A stretch of 64,000 bases of DNA from the NCBI GenBank assembly GCA_035628915.1, contig DASPIW010000030.1:1-64000 (forward strand), read 5' to 3'. This document shows, piece by piece, positions 23,547 to 32,724 of the stretch (the first letter of the stretch is position 1; every line of letters begins with the position of its first letter). The notes below the pieces were generated by a model. That model was given only the letters and a program-made list of their open reading frames with translations. It did no database searches and was not told where the DNA came from. The translations under genes were made by a program, and so were the position numbers. Source of the stretch: JARBUG01 sp035628915. GTDB lineage: Bacteria > Bacillota > Sulfobacillia > Symbiobacteriales > Symbiobacteriaceae.

Positions 23547-25124
23547 TTATCTCGGCCCTTCAAACAAATCGTCGGAAACCCGCACCCGAATCCACCGCTC
23601 CACCTGCTGCTTGAGCCGCTCGCCGGTGGGGGTGGTGGCCAGGCCGCCCAGGGCCGTGCACCGCACTTCCCGGGGCATGGCCTGTCCGACGCGCAGCATG
23701 GCCTCGGCCACCTCATCCAGGGGAATCAGGGCCTGGTAGCCGCCCAGGACCATATCGGCCGAGGCGTAGGCGTTGCCCACGCCCATCGCGTTCTTTCCAT
23801 AGCAGGGGACCTGCACCAGACCGGCCACCGGGTCGCAGATCATGCCCAGGCTGTTCTGCAGGGCCACCGATGCGGCCCCTTCCGCCTGCTGCACGGTGCC
23901 GCCGGCCAATTCGACCAGCCCGGCGGCAGCCATGGCCGATGCGGCGCCGACTTCCGCCTGGCACCCGGCCACTTCGGCTGCAAATGTGGCGTGTCTGGCA
24001 ATCATGAGCCCGACGCCGCCTGCGGCCCAGAGAGCCTTCAGAATCTGATCGTGCGTGGATTCCAGCCGCTCAGCGGCGGCGACCAGCACCCCGGGCACCA
24101 CGCCCGCAGAGCCTGCGGTGGGGGCTGCCACCACCACGCCGGCGGAGTTGCTGACCTCCATGACGGCGGTCGAATAGGCGACGGAAAGGCTGACGGGACC
24201 GCCCAGCAGGAGCCCGGCCCGTTCGGCCTCGGCGACGCGCCGCGCCGACGGGGTGACGAGCCCGCCGCTCAGCTCCAGCTCCTCGCTGAGGCCGCGGTGG
24301 ACCGCAGCTTTCATGACTTGCCAGATGCGGCTCATGTGCGCCTGCGCCCGCTCTTCCGTCCAGCCCGAGCGGTTCAGCTCGTAAGCCAGGGCCGCTTCGC
24401 CGAAGGACTTCTCGTGCGTTAGTGCCCAGGTGCCCATTTCGGCAGCGGTCAGGAACAGGGGGCGCCGATCGGGACGGGCGGCCACCGGCACCACGGGCGG
24501 AGCGTAAGCGGCCCAGCGGACGCCGGGGAGCGCCTCGAGCTGCGCGATCAGGCTGGAAGGCGCAGGGCCGGCAAGCCTGACGTGCAGGAGGGCGCCTTCT
24601 GACACCGACGTGACGAAGCCCGCAAGCGGGCCAACGTCCGCCCAGGACGCCCCATCCACGAGCAGTTCGTACTCATCGCCGGGGAGGTCCACAGTAAACC
24701 CCTGAACCCGCGAAATCTTCATCATGCCGCCACCGGTGGAGGCGCCGAGCAGGTCGACGCGGCGCCCCGTCACCCCGGTCAGTTCGATGCGTGTGAGGTT
24801 GGGGTGACTGGTATCGTCCAGCGGGGCCACGCAAAACTCGACACGGAACCCAAGCTCCCGTGCGAGGCCCAGCGCCCGGGCCAGGGCCGGGTCGCCCGGG
24901 TCCAGGCCCAGCATGCCGCCCACGTAGCCGCGGTCGCTGCCCTGGCCCTGGTAGGTACATGCCAGCGAGCCGCCGGGGTCAAAGGTGACCCGGGCAGATG
25001 CCGGCTCCTCCCCCAGCAGGGCCCGGGCCATCAGGCCGACCCGGGCCGTACCGGCGGTATGGGAACTGGAGGGACCGACCATGATCGGTCCCAGCACATC
25101 GTTGAGAATGCTGAACTTCGGCAC
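23547..25124 (-). CDS. L-serine dehydratase, beta-alpha fused, Fe-S type
   Basis: 525 residues. The beta domain comes first (SILNDVLGPIMVGPSSSHTAG...), followed by an ACT-like part, then the alpha domain. Candidate [4Fe-4S] cysteines lie in GCQAEVGAA and GMICDPVAGLVQVPCYGKN. The enzyme deaminates L-serine to pyruvate and ammonia and is oxygen-sensitive. Single-chain beta-alpha fusions occur in some bacteria, while many Firmicutes have separate SdaAA/SdaAB. Its place after the livF gene links it to amino-acid uptake. GTG start with AGGAGGGGG upstream. Confidence 0.9.
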   Translation of the reverse strand: MPKFSILNDVLGPIMVGPSSSHTAGTARVGLMARALLGEEPASARVTFDPGGSLACTYQGQGSDRGYVGGMLGLDPGDPALARALGLARELGFRVEFCVAPLDDTSHPNLTRIELTGVTGRRVDLLGASTGGGMMKISRVQGFTVDLPGDEYELLVDGASWADVGPLAGFVTSVSEGALLHVRLAGPAPSSLIAQLEALPGVRWAAYAPPVVPVAARPDRRPLFLTAAEMGTWALTHEKSFGEAALAYELNRSGWTEERAQAHMSRIWQVMKAAVHRGLSEELELSGGLVTPSARRVAEAERAGLLLGGPVSLSVAYSTAVMEVSNSAGVVVAAPTAGSAGVVPGVLVAAAERLESTHDQILKALWAAGGVGLMIARHATFAAEVAGCQAEVGAASAMAAAGLVELAGGTVQQAEGAASVALQNSLGMICDPVAGLVQVPCYGKNAMGVGNAYASADMVLGGYQALIPLDEVAEAMLRVGQAMPREVRCTALGGLATTPTGERLKQQVERWIRVRVSDDLFEGPR

Positions 25125-25164
25125 GGCGCCCCCTCCTGCGGTCTTTCCGCTTCGTCAGGCTCGT

Positions 25165-25878
25165 CTAGTGCCCGCCCAGGTAGGCCTTGGCCACCTTGTC
25201 GTTCTTGGCCAGGTCGGACGCCGGTCCTTCCAGGGTCACCTCACCGGTTTCGATCACGTACGCCCGGGATGCCAGCTTCAGGGCGGCGCGGGCGTTCTGT
25301 TCCACCACGAGCACGGTCATGCCCTGCTGGTTGACGGCGCGCACTGTCTGCAGAATGAACTGCACCAGGTTCGGCGCCAGGCCCATCGAGGGCTCGTCCA
25401 GCATCAGGAGCTTGGGGCGGGCCATCAGGGCCCGGCCCACGGCCAGCATCTGCTGCTCGCCGCCCGACAGGGTGCCGGACAGCTGGCTGCGCCGCTCCTT
25501 GAGCCGCGGGAACATATCAAACACCCGGGCGATATCCTCCGCGATGCGGGCCTTCTGGCCGCGCGCCACGTAGGCGCCCAACTCCAGGTTCTCCTCGACC
25601 GTGAGGGGGCCGAACACGCGGCGCCCTTCGGGCACCTGGACGATGCCCAGTTCCACGATCTGATCGGGCTTCATGCCCACAATGGTCTGACCGTTGAACT
25701 TGACGTCGCCCTTGGCTTTCAGGAGGCCGGAAATGGTGCGGAGTGTGGTCGACTTGCCGGCGCCGTTGCTGCCCAGCAGCGCCACGATTTCGCCCTGCTC
25801 GACCGTAAGGCTGATGCCCTTGAGCGCCTGCACGGCGCCATAGGAAGCGTAGACGTTGTTCAGTTCCAGCATCGCCAT
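25165..25878 (-). CDS. livF: branched-chain amino-acid type ABC transporter ATPase LivF
   Basis: 237 residues. Walker A GSNGAGKST, signature SGTLSGGEQQML and Walker B LLMLDEPSMGL are intact. LivF-type features (VPEGRRVFGPLTVEENL) distinguish it from LivG. It is one of the two ATPases of the LivKHMGF system in the hydroxyproline operon and starts 2 bases after livG ends. Confidence 0.93.
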   Translation of the reverse strand: MAMLELNNVYASYGAVQALKGISLTVEQGEIVALLGSNGAGKSTTLRTISGLLKAKGDVKFNGQTIVGMKPDQIVELGIVQVPEGRRVFGPLTVEENLELGAYVARGQKARIAEDIARVFDMFPRLKERRSQLSGTLSGGEQQMLAVGRALMARPKLLMLDEPSMGLAPNLVQFILQTVRAVNQQGMTVLVVEQNARAALKLASRAYVIETGEVTLEGPASDLAKNDKVAKAYLGGH

Positions 25879-25880
25879 GA

Positions 25881-26654
25881 CTACGCCCCCTCCTCTTCTT
25901 CTTTACCGAGGTAGGCCTCGATGACCAGAGGGTTATTCTGGACTTCATCGGGCAAGCCTTCGGTAAGCTTCTCGCCGTGGTCAAGCACCACCAGGCGGGA
26001 GGAGATGCGCATGACAAGGGACATGTCGTGCTCGATGAGCAGAGGCGTCACGCCGGACTCCCGGATCTTGCGGATCAGATCCATGAGCGACTCCTTTTCC
26101 GCCGGGTTGAGGCCGGCGGCCGGCTCGTCAAGCAGAATCAGCTTGGGCTGTGAAGCCATGGCGCGGGCGATTTCCAGGCGGCGCTGCAGGCCGTAGGGGA
26201 GGTTCTTGGCCAACAGGTGGCCCATGCCCTTCAGGCCGACGAACTCCAGCCAATCGTTGGCCTTCGCCCGGGTCGCCTTTTCTTCGCGCACCTGAGACGG
26301 CACCCGGAACATGGAGCTGAAGAAGCCTGCATTCGTCCGGCAGTGGGCGCCGGCCATGACGTTCTCCTCAGCCGACAGGTTCGGGAAGAGCCGCAGGGTC
26401 TGGAACGTCCGCCCCAGGCCCAGCGCCGTCCGCTTGTGCGGCTGCAGCTTCAGCAGCGGTGTGCCGGTAAAGGTGATTTCCCCTGACACTGGGTGGTAGA
26501 AACCGCTGATGCAGTTGAAGAGCGAGGTCTTGCCCGCCCCGTTAGGGCCGATAACGCTCAGAATTTCGCCTTCATGCAGTTGAAAGCTCAGATCGCGGAT
26601 GGCCGTCAGACCGCCAAAGGTCAGGGTGATGTGGGAGACATCCAACAGTGGCAT
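25881..26654 (-). CDS. livG: branched-chain amino-acid type ABC transporter ATPase LivG
   Basis: 257 residues. Walker A GPNGAGKT, the LivG-type Q-loop region (ALGLGRTFQTLRLF), a degenerate signature NLPYGLQRRLEIARAM and Walker B LILLDEPAAGLNP are visible. It lies 3 bases after livM. With LivF it powers uptake, probably of hydroxyproline, proline or related amino acids given the flanking enzymes. Confidence 0.93.
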   Translation of the reverse strand: MPLLDVSHITLTFGGLTAIRDLSFQLHEGEILSVIGPNGAGKTSLFNCISGFYHPVSGEITFTGTPLLKLQPHKRTALGLGRTFQTLRLFPNLSAEENVMAGAHCRTNAGFFSSMFRVPSQVREEKATRAKANDWLEFVGLKGMGHLLAKNLPYGLQRRLEIARAMASQPKLILLDEPAAGLNPAEKESLMDLIRKIRESGVTPLLIEHDMSLVMRISSRLVVLDHGEKLTEGLPDEVQNNPLVIEAYLGKEEEEGA

Positions 26655-26657
26655 GCC

Positions 26658-27578
26658 CTACTTCTCCTCCTTCGCCGAGCGGGCCGGCCAGAGGCCGGAG
26701 GGCCTGAAGATCATCAGCAGAATCAGGACCACGCCGAACACCAGATACCGCCACTCGGCCACGCTGCGCAGCGCTTCGGGCAGCAGGATGACGATGGCGC
26801 CGCCCAAAATGACGCCGGGAATAGAGCCGAGACCGCCCATAACGACGGCCAGCAGGATGGTGATCGACTGCATAAAGCCGAAGCTCAGGGGCGATACGGC
26901 GGTCATCTTCACGGCGAAGATGGCGCCGGTCAGGCCGGCCCAGCAGGTGCCCGCGGCGTAGGCCAGCAGGCGGAAGCGCAGGGTCGGAATGCCCATGCAT
27001 TCAGCGGCGTCCTGGTCTTCCCGGATGCAGGCCCACGCCCGGCCGATGCGGGAATCGGCCACCCGGGAAAGCGCCACCGCCGACAATATGACCAGGACCA
27101 GCGTGAGGTAATAGTAATGCATGGGCTGGTTCAGGGTGAAGCCGAACAGGTTGGGCGCCGGAATGCTGAAAATGCCGGTGGGGCCGCCCGTCACGTCCAA
27201 GTTGGTGGCGACAATGCGGATGATTTCGCCAAAGCCCAGGGTGACGATGGCCAGATAGTCGCTGCGCAGCCGCAGGACCGTGCCGCCGATCAGCAGGCCC
27301 AGCAGCATGGCCGCCACGCCGGCGACCACCAGGGCGAGCCAGAAGCTGAGATGAAGACGTTGGGTCAGAATGCCGGCGCCGTAGGCACCCACCGCGAAGT
27401 AGGCGGCGTAGCCCAGGTCAAGCAGTCCGGCATAACCCACGACGACGTTCAGACCGAGCGCCAGGGTAATCGAAAAGAGGATCTGAATGCCGACGTCCAT
27501 GACGTAGGGACCGCGGTAAACCATGGGGAGGACAAAGGCAACCAGCAAGATGGCAAGGCCCAGGACGTTTTTCTTCAC
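26658..27578 (-). CDS. livM: branched-chain amino-acid type ABC transporter permease LivM
   Basis: 306 residues with about nine membrane segments. Family hallmarks are GYAGLLDLGYAAYFAVGAYGAG, the loop LRLRSDYLAIVTLGFGEIIRI and the coupling helix ACIREDQDAAECMGI. GTG 27578 is chosen because GAGGAT lies 6 bases upstream. It overlaps nothing and starts 2 bases after livH ends. Confidence 0.92.
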   Translation of the reverse strand: MKKNVLGLAILLVAFVLPMVYRGPYVMDVGIQILFSITLALGLNVVVGYAGLLDLGYAAYFAVGAYGAGILTQRLHLSFWLALVVAGVAAMLLGLLIGGTVLRLRSDYLAIVTLGFGEIIRIVATNLDVTGGPTGIFSIPAPNLFGFTLNQPMHYYYLTLVLVILSAVALSRVADSRIGRAWACIREDQDAAECMGIPTLRFRLLAYAAGTCWAGLTGAIFAVKMTAVSPLSFGFMQSITILLAVVMGGLGSIPGVILGGAIVILLPEALRSVAEWRYLVFGVVLILLMIFRPSGLWPARSAKEEK

Positions 27579-27580
27579 AG

Positions 27581-28489
27581 CTACATCCTCCCCGCCGTCT
27601 TCTCGCCCAGGAGGCCCGTGGGCTTGAAGACCAGGATCAGAATCAGGGCGCCAAAGGCGAATACGTCCTTCCACTGGCCGCCCACGGCCTGAGTGCCGAA
27701 AACCTCCAGCACGCCGAGCAGCATGCCGCCCACCATGGCGCCCGGCAGGTTGCCGATGCCGCCCATGACGGAAGCGGTGAACGCCTTCAGCCCGATGATG
27801 AAGCCCATGAGGAAGTTGACCTGACCGTACTTCAGGCCGGCCATGACACCGGCTGCTCCGGCGAGGGCTGCGCCGAGGAAGAAGCCGATGGAGATGGTCT
27901 TGTCAATGTTGATACCCATCAGCTGTGCCGTCTCCCGGTCAAAGGCGACGGCCCGCATGGCCTTGCCCATGATCGTCTTCTCGACAAACAGGTTCAGGCC
28001 GATCATCAAAGCCAGGGCAACGAGGAAAATGGCCAGGTTGGCAAAGGAGACGTGAACGCCGGCCAGGCCGAATCCCGCTTCCCCCAGCGTAACCGGGTAG
28101 ACGCGGAAGCTGGAGCCCCACGGCTTGAATACCATGGTGCCATACTCCAGTGCCAGCGACATGCCCAGAGCCGTAATGAGGAGAATGATCTTCGGTGAGC
28201 CGCGCAGGGGACGGTAGGCAAGCCGCTCAATCAGGAAGCCCATACCGCCGACGGCGCCCATAGCAAGTACTAGTGCCAGCAGAATGCCGACTACGCCGGC
28301 GTTGCCGGTCACCTTGCCCAGCAACAGCAGCACGCTGTAACCAATAAAGGCGCCAATCATGTATAAATCGCCATGTGCAAAGTTGATTAGTCGAATAATC
28401 CCATACACCATGCTGTACCCCAGGGCGACCAGGGCGTAGAAAGAGCCAATCACCAGGGCGTTGAATAGCTGCTCAAGGAAGTGTGACAT
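27581..28489 (-). CDS. livH: branched-chain amino-acid type ABC transporter permease LivH
   Basis: 302 residues, eight or nine membrane segments. The N-terminal GSFYALVALGYSMVYGIIRLINFAHGD and the coupling region MRAVAFDRETAQLMGIN are characteristic. ATG 28489 follows GAGGTG. A stable hairpin separates it from the binding-protein gene upstream. Confidence 0.92.
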   Translation of the reverse strand: MSHFLEQLFNALVIGSFYALVALGYSMVYGIIRLINFAHGDLYMIGAFIGYSVLLLLGKVTGNAGVVGILLALVLAMGAVGGMGFLIERLAYRPLRGSPKIILLITALGMSLALEYGTMVFKPWGSSFRVYPVTLGEAGFGLAGVHVSFANLAIFLVALALMIGLNLFVEKTIMGKAMRAVAFDRETAQLMGINIDKTISIGFFLGAALAGAAGVMAGLKYGQVNFLMGFIIGLKAFTASVMGGIGNLPGAMVGGMLLGVLEVFGTQAVGGQWKDVFAFGALILILVFKPTGLLGEKTAGRM

Positions 28490-28513
28490 GATGCACCTCG
28501 CTATTTGGAAAAT

Positions 28514-28548
28514 GGGGCCCACGGCACGGGTGGTCGTGGGCCCCTTTT
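28514..28548 (-). terminator. intercistronic attenuator hairpin between livK and livH
   Basis: A 10-bp perfect stem GGGGCCCACG / CGTGGGCCCC followed by ATTTTCC on the minus strand. A partial stop here would give more binding protein than permease, as is usual for these operons. Confidence 0.65.
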
Positions 28549-28574
28549 ACTGAGGTGGCTGCAGAACGATAGGG

Positions 28575-29747
28575 TTACTTCTTAACGACCTCGAACTTGC
28601 CGCCCTTGACTTCCTGGATCAGGAAGTAGCTATCGTTGCGGTTGCCGTTTTCGTTGAAGGAGACCTTACCGGTCAGGCCCTGGTACTGAATCTTCCGGAT
28701 TTCGTTCATGACCTTCTCGCGATCGGCGGCGCCGGCCTTCTTGATGGCCTCGGCGATGATGTAGACGGCGTCATACGCCTGGGCGCTGTACGGGCCAGGC
28801 TCGCCATACTTGGCCTGGTACTTGGGGATCCAGTCCTTCGTGTTCGGGAAGTCCTTGGCGCTCGGGGTGGTGCTGTTGGCCACGCCTTCAGCGGCGGCGG
28901 CGCCGGCGGTGGTGATCAGGGTCGGGTCGTTGGAGCCGTCGCCGACCATGATCTTGGCGGTGATGCCCAGGCTGCGGGCCTGCTTGATGATCAGGCCGCC
29001 TTCGGCGTAGTAGCCGGTCCAGTAGATGGCGTCGGGAGCCTTGCCCTTCAGGGCGGTCAGGGTAGCGCTGAAGTCCTTCTCACCCTTGGTGACGGCTTCG
29101 AAGGCCACGACTTCGGCCTTGCCCTTGAGGTTGTCGCGGGTCAGTTCCGCCAGTTCCTTGGCGAACGCGGAGTTGTCGTGCAGAATGGCGACCTTCTTCG
29201 CCTTCCAGTTGTCGACGAAATACGCGGCGGCGCTCTTCGCCTGGTCCTGGTTGGTCGGGTTCATCAGGTTGATGTTGTTAAACTTCTGCTGGGTCAGGCT
29301 GACGGCGTTGGCGGCGGGCACGATGACGCCAATCTTCGCGTCGTTGTAAACTTTTTCGGTCGGGAGGAACGAGCCGCTGCAGTAGCCGCTGACGGCTGCC
29401 ACGACGTTCAGGCTGACGAGCTTGTTAGCCGCAGCGACTGCCGGCGCAGCATCACAGGGGTCATCCTGCTTCTCGAGCTTCAGCTTCCGGCCAAGGACGC
29501 CGCCCTTGGCGTTGATCTCGTCGATGGCCATCTGAATCGAGTTGTTCATGTCCGTGCCCATCTTCGCTTCGCTGCCGGTCAGAGGGAGTGCGGAACCGAT
29601 GATGATGTCACTGGTGTCGGCCTTGGGTGCTGCGGGTGCGGCGGGTTCGGTCGTCTTGGCGGGCTCCTTGGAGCAGCCGGCGGCAAGTACGAGCATGACC
29701 AGAGCCAGGGTCAGGGCCAGCGTGCGGCGCAGCTTCGGGACTGCCAT
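28575..29747 (-). CDS. livK: Liv-type amino-acid-binding lipoprotein LivK
   Basis: 390 residues. The signal peptide ends in lipobox LAAGC (Cys25), then an Ala/Pro-rich linker and a periplasmic-binding-fold type I domain opening IIIGSALPLTGSEAKMGTDM. It captures amino acids outside the membrane for LivHMGF. It lies 44 bases downstream of a proline-racemase-family gene, suggesting a proline-like ligand. GAGGAGAG precedes the ATG. Confidence 0.92.
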   Translation of the reverse strand: MAVPKLRRTLALTLALVMLVLAAGCSKEPAKTTEPAAPAAPKADTSDIIIGSALPLTGSEAKMGTDMNNSIQMAIDEINAKGGVLGRKLKLEKQDDPCDAAPAVAAANKLVSLNVVAAVSGYCSGSFLPTEKVYNDAKIGVIVPAANAVSLTQQKFNNINLMNPTNQDQAKSAAAYFVDNWKAKKVAILHDNSAFAKELAELTRDNLKGKAEVVAFEAVTKGEKDFSATLTALKGKAPDAIYWTGYYAEGGLIIKQARSLGITAKIMVGDGSNDPTLITTAGAAAAEGVANSTTPSAKDFPNTKDWIPKYQAKYGEPGPYSAQAYDAVYIIAEAIKKAGAADREKVMNEIRKIQYQGLTGKVSFNENGNRNDSYFLIQEVKGGKFEVVKK

Positions 29748-29791
29748 TCTCTCCTCATCCCCTTCTGTGTCTTGTGGGCCGGGACATCATC

Positions 29792-30787
29792 TCACCGGAG
29801 CAGAAAACCTTCCCCGAGGGGGTCGCTGGCATCCACCACGAACTGATGGAAGCCGGTGATCGAGGCGGAGCCTCCTACTTCCGGAATGATGGCTTTGAAC
29901 GATCCGACCTGTGTTTCGCCGAGAATCCGGCCGGTAAACTTCGAGCCCACAATTGACTCGTGAATGAACGAATCACCGACTTTCATTTCGCCAAGGAAGT
30001 GCAGGTGCGCCAGGCGGGCGGCGGTACCTGTACCGCAGGGGGACCGATCGATTTGCTGGTCGGCGAACACGCAGACGTTGCGCCAGTCGGCGCCGGGCTG
30101 GTCGGGTTTGTCGTAGAAGATCACGCCGTAAATGTCCCGGAGTTCCGGCTCCAGGGGATGGTGAACATCATGATTGGCTTCGATATAGGCCTTCATGGCC
30201 GCCATCTGCTCCTGGAGCTGCGGCACCAGGTTGGGCCGCACGCGCAGCCCGACATCCTCCGCCCGGACGAACGCGTAGAACGCGCCGCCGAAGACGATGT
30301 CCGCCTTCACGCCGCCGGGCAGTTCGACGCCGGCCTTGAAAACGAAGGAAGGCACATTCTCGAACTTGACATGCACGACCCGGTCGTTTTCGACCTGCGC
30401 CTGGGCATAGACCTTGCCCGCCGGGGTGTCAAAGACCACCCTGGGGTTGGGGCCTTCCTTCTTCAGCATGCCGGTCTCGATGACGGTGGTCGTCAGGGCG
30501 ATGATCCCGTGGCCGCACATGGTGCTGTAGCCTTCGTTGTGCATGAACAGGACGCCCAGGTCGGCATCTTCGGTGACGGGCGGCGTCAAGATAGCGCCGT
30601 ACATGCCGTGGTGACCCCTGGGCTCATACATGAGAATCTGGCGGACGTCGTCAAGGTGCTCTTTCATGTAGCGGCGGCGTTCGAGGATTGTGGCGCCCGG
30701 CAGGGGCGGCAGACCGCCCGTGATCAGCCGGATGGGCTCGCCGCCGGTGTGGGAGTCAATCGTACTGAAGACTCGCTTGACTTGCAT
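29792..30787 (-). CDS. proline racemase family enzyme 1 (4-hydroxyproline epimerase or related)
   Basis: 331 residues from ATG 30787 (GGGGAG upstream); the longer open frame runs into dapA and is not used. Both catalytic cysteines are present: Cys91 in TMCGHGIIAL and the second in IDRSPCGTGTAARL. Two Cys indicate a racemase or epimerase, whereas trans-3-hydroxyproline dehydratases have Thr at the second site. However, the block after Cys91 resembles the dehydratase branch (MCGHAVIAL). A likely reaction is interconversion of trans-4-hydroxy-L-proline with cis-4-hydroxy-D-proline. It follows the DapA-family gene by 11 bases. Confidence 0.82.
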   Translation of the reverse strand: MQVKRVFSTIDSHTGGEPIRLITGGLPPLPGATILERRRYMKEHLDDVRQILMYEPRGHHGMYGAILTPPVTEDADLGVLFMHNEGYSTMCGHGIIALTTTVIETGMLKKEGPNPRVVFDTPAGKVYAQAQVENDRVVHVKFENVPSFVFKAGVELPGGVKADIVFGGAFYAFVRAEDVGLRVRPNLVPQLQEQMAAMKAYIEANHDVHHPLEPELRDIYGVIFYDKPDQPGADWRNVCVFADQQIDRSPCGTGTAARLAHLHFLGEMKVGDSFIHESIVGSKFTGRILGETQVGSFKAIIPEVGGSASITGFHQFVVDASDPLGEGFLLR

Positions 30788-30798
30788 GTGCGTCTCCC

Positions 30799-31680
30799 CT
30801 ATAGCAGGCCGGCTTCCTGGAGGGCCGCCTGGAGTCGGGCCGTTTCCGCCTGGTTCAGCATCGTGCGCGGGCTGCGGGCCGGGCCGCCGGCCTGGCCGAG
30901 CATGTTCATGGCGGTCTTGACGACCTGAACCAGCTTGCCGGAGCTTTCGATCATGATGCAGAGCGGGAGCATTTTCTGATACAGCGCCCAACCGGCCTTC
31001 CAGTCGCCCTGTTCGACGGCGATGTCGTGCAGGTCAGTCACCATGCGGGGAATCACGTTGCCGGCGACCGAGACCCAGCCGACGGCGCCGACCAGGAACG
31101 ATTCCATGGCCATGTCGTCCCAGCCGCACCAGCCGTCCGCCTTGCCTTTTGCCAGGCGGATGAAGTCGCGCAGCTTGCGAATATCGCCGCTGGACTCCTT
31201 GACGCCGATGACACCCGGCAGGTCCGCCAGCCGGAGCATCAGGTCCAGTGACATGTCGATGCCGCTGGTCCAGGGATTGTTGTAGGCCACCACCGGGAGG
31301 TCGACCACTTCGGTAATCGTCCGGAAGTGCCAGACGATGTCGTCGTCCTTCGGCTTCATGTAATACGGGTTGATGATCATGGCGGCGGCAGCGCCGTTCT
31401 CCTTGGCGTGCCGGGTGAATTCGACGGTGTCGTGCGTGGTCTCCGCGGCAGTGCCGACGACCACGGGCACCCGCCCTGCGACTTGCTGCAGCACGGCTTC
31501 GGCCACTTCAAACCGCTCCCGCCGGGAGAGGCTGACAAACTCGCCCGTGCTGCCCAGGGGAATCAAGCCCTTGACCCCGTTGGCCAGATAGAACTCGATG
31601 TTGTTGCGAAGGCCCCCGAAGTCAATGCTCTGATCCTGGTTCATCGGCGTGATCATGACCGGGAAGGCGCCCCGTAGCAT
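30799..31680 (-). CDS. DapA/NAL-family lyase, probable pyrroline-4-hydroxy-2-carboxylate deaminase
   Basis: 293 residues. The (beta/alpha)8 aldolase signatures are GSTGEF at 43-48, Tyr133 in YNNP and the Schiff-base Lys161 in GVKESSGD. The family includes dihydrodipicolinate synthase, N-acetylneuraminate lyase and the deaminase that converts Δ1-pyrroline-4-hydroxy-2-carboxylate to 2-oxoglutarate semialdehyde. Its position between two proline-racemase genes and next to a D-amino-acid dehydrogenase strongly favours the last. The semialdehyde dehydrogenase needed next is not in the window. Confidence 0.85.
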   Translation of the reverse strand: MLRGAFPVMITPMNQDQSIDFGGLRNNIEFYLANGVKGLIPLGSTGEFVSLSRRERFEVAEAVLQQVAGRVPVVVGTAAETTHDTVEFTRHAKENGAAAAMIINPYYMKPKDDDIVWHFRTITEVVDLPVVAYNNPWTSGIDMSLDLMLRLADLPGVIGVKESSGDIRKLRDFIRLAKGKADGWCGWDDMAMESFLVGAVGWVSVAGNVIPRMVTDLHDIAVEQGDWKAGWALYQKMLPLCIMIESSGKLVQVVKTAMNMLGQAGGPARSPRTMLNQAETARLQAALQEAGLL

Positions 31681-31699
31681 CTGTTCGTACCACCCTTCC

Positions 31700-32707
31700 T
31701 CACATCAGCAGGAAGCCGGATTTCAGCTCGTCGTGGGGATCGAGCACAAACTGGTGAAAGCCCATAATCCAGGCCTGGCCGGTGATTTCCGGCACCACGG
31801 CCGGGAGACCCCCCTCTGTGGTCTCAGCAAGGGCCCGGGCCCGGAAAATGGAGCCAACGATGCTCTCATGCAGAAACTCCTCGCCGACCTGCAGCTGCCC
31901 TCTGGCATGCAGCGCCGCCACTTTGGCTGCCGTGCCGGTGCCGCAAGGGCTCCGGTCGATACCCCCGGGCGGGATGATCACCACGTTCTTGCGATGGGCC
32001 TCCGGATGGGTCGGCCTGCCGGAGAACTCCACGTGGGTCCCGCCGCGAATGAACGGATGAACCGGGTGCTGGATCCGGACCGCCGAGTTGGTGGCCTCGC
32101 GGATGGCCACACCTAGGGAGATCAGGCGGGAGGCGTTGGCGGTTGTGAGTTCCACGCCCAGCGGCTCCGCCTCGGTGATGATGTAGTAGTTGCCGCCGTA
32201 GGCCACATCCACGGTGATTGGGGTGCCGTCGGGTAGGCAGATTTGGACGTCCCTGTGGTGGAGAAACGACGGCACGTTGGCGAACGTCACGCCAAGCGCC
32301 CTGCCGTTCGTGACTTTCACTTTGACCTGGACCAGGCCCGCCGGAGTGTCGAGGGTGATATTGGTATCGGGCTCGGTCACGTTTACCAGCCCCGTCTCCA
32401 CCGCCGCCGTGCACAGGCCGATGGTGTCATGCCCACACATGGGCAGGTAGCCGCCGGTTTCGATGAAGATGACCCCGAGGTCCGCCTCCGGGTGACAGGG
32501 CGGCGTCAGCACGCAGCCCGACATGACGCTGTGCCCCCGGGGCTCAAACATGAGCACCTGGCGGAACCAGTCGTGCTCGGCCTTCATCTCCAGCATCTTT
32601 TCGCTCATCGTCCTGGCGGACAGCGCCGGGGCGCCGCCAATCACCGTCCGGGTGGGGTTGCCGCCCGTATGGGTGTCAATTGTGGAAACTAGTTTGTGAA
32701 TTCTCAA
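31700..32707 (-). CDS. proline racemase family enzyme 2 (4-hydroxyproline 2-epimerase type)
   Basis: 335 residues. It has Cys91 in PMCGHDTIGL and the second Cys in IDRSPCGTGTAAKV, plus the N-terminal STIDTHTGGNP. Both Cys residues and the MCGHDTIG form fit proline racemase or 4-hydroxyproline 2-epimerase. It is only moderately similar to the paralogue two genes downstream. TTG start with GGGGATGG upstream. It lies 17 bases after the FAD dehydrogenase and is the likeliest epimerase feeding that enzyme. Confidence 0.87.
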   Translation of the reverse strand: MRIHKLVSTIDTHTGGNPTRTVIGGAPALSARTMSEKMLEMKAEHDWFRQVLMFEPRGHSVMSGCVLTPPCHPEADLGVIFIETGGYLPMCGHDTIGLCTAAVETGLVNVTEPDTNITLDTPAGLVQVKVKVTNGRALGVTFANVPSFLHHRDVQICLPDGTPITVDVAYGGNYYIITEAEPLGVELTTANASRLISLGVAIREATNSAVRIQHPVHPFIRGGTHVEFSGRPTHPEAHRKNVVIIPPGGIDRSPCGTGTAAKVAALHARGQLQVGEEFLHESIVGSIFRARALAETTEGGLPAVVPEITGQAWIMGFHQFVLDPHDELKSGFLLM

Positions 32708-32724
32708 ACTAACCCATCCCCCTG

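Noticed and set aside
22869..24422. 517-codon open frame on the plus strand
   Set aside because: Mirrors the cyclodeaminase-family and serine dehydratase genes; both real genes have clear motifs on the other strand.
30788..30991. 68-residue extension of proline-racemase-family enzyme 1
   Set aside because: It overlaps the DapA-family gene and is not protein-like. The family N-terminus (VFSTIDSHTGG) begins right after ATG 30787, which has its own ribosome site.
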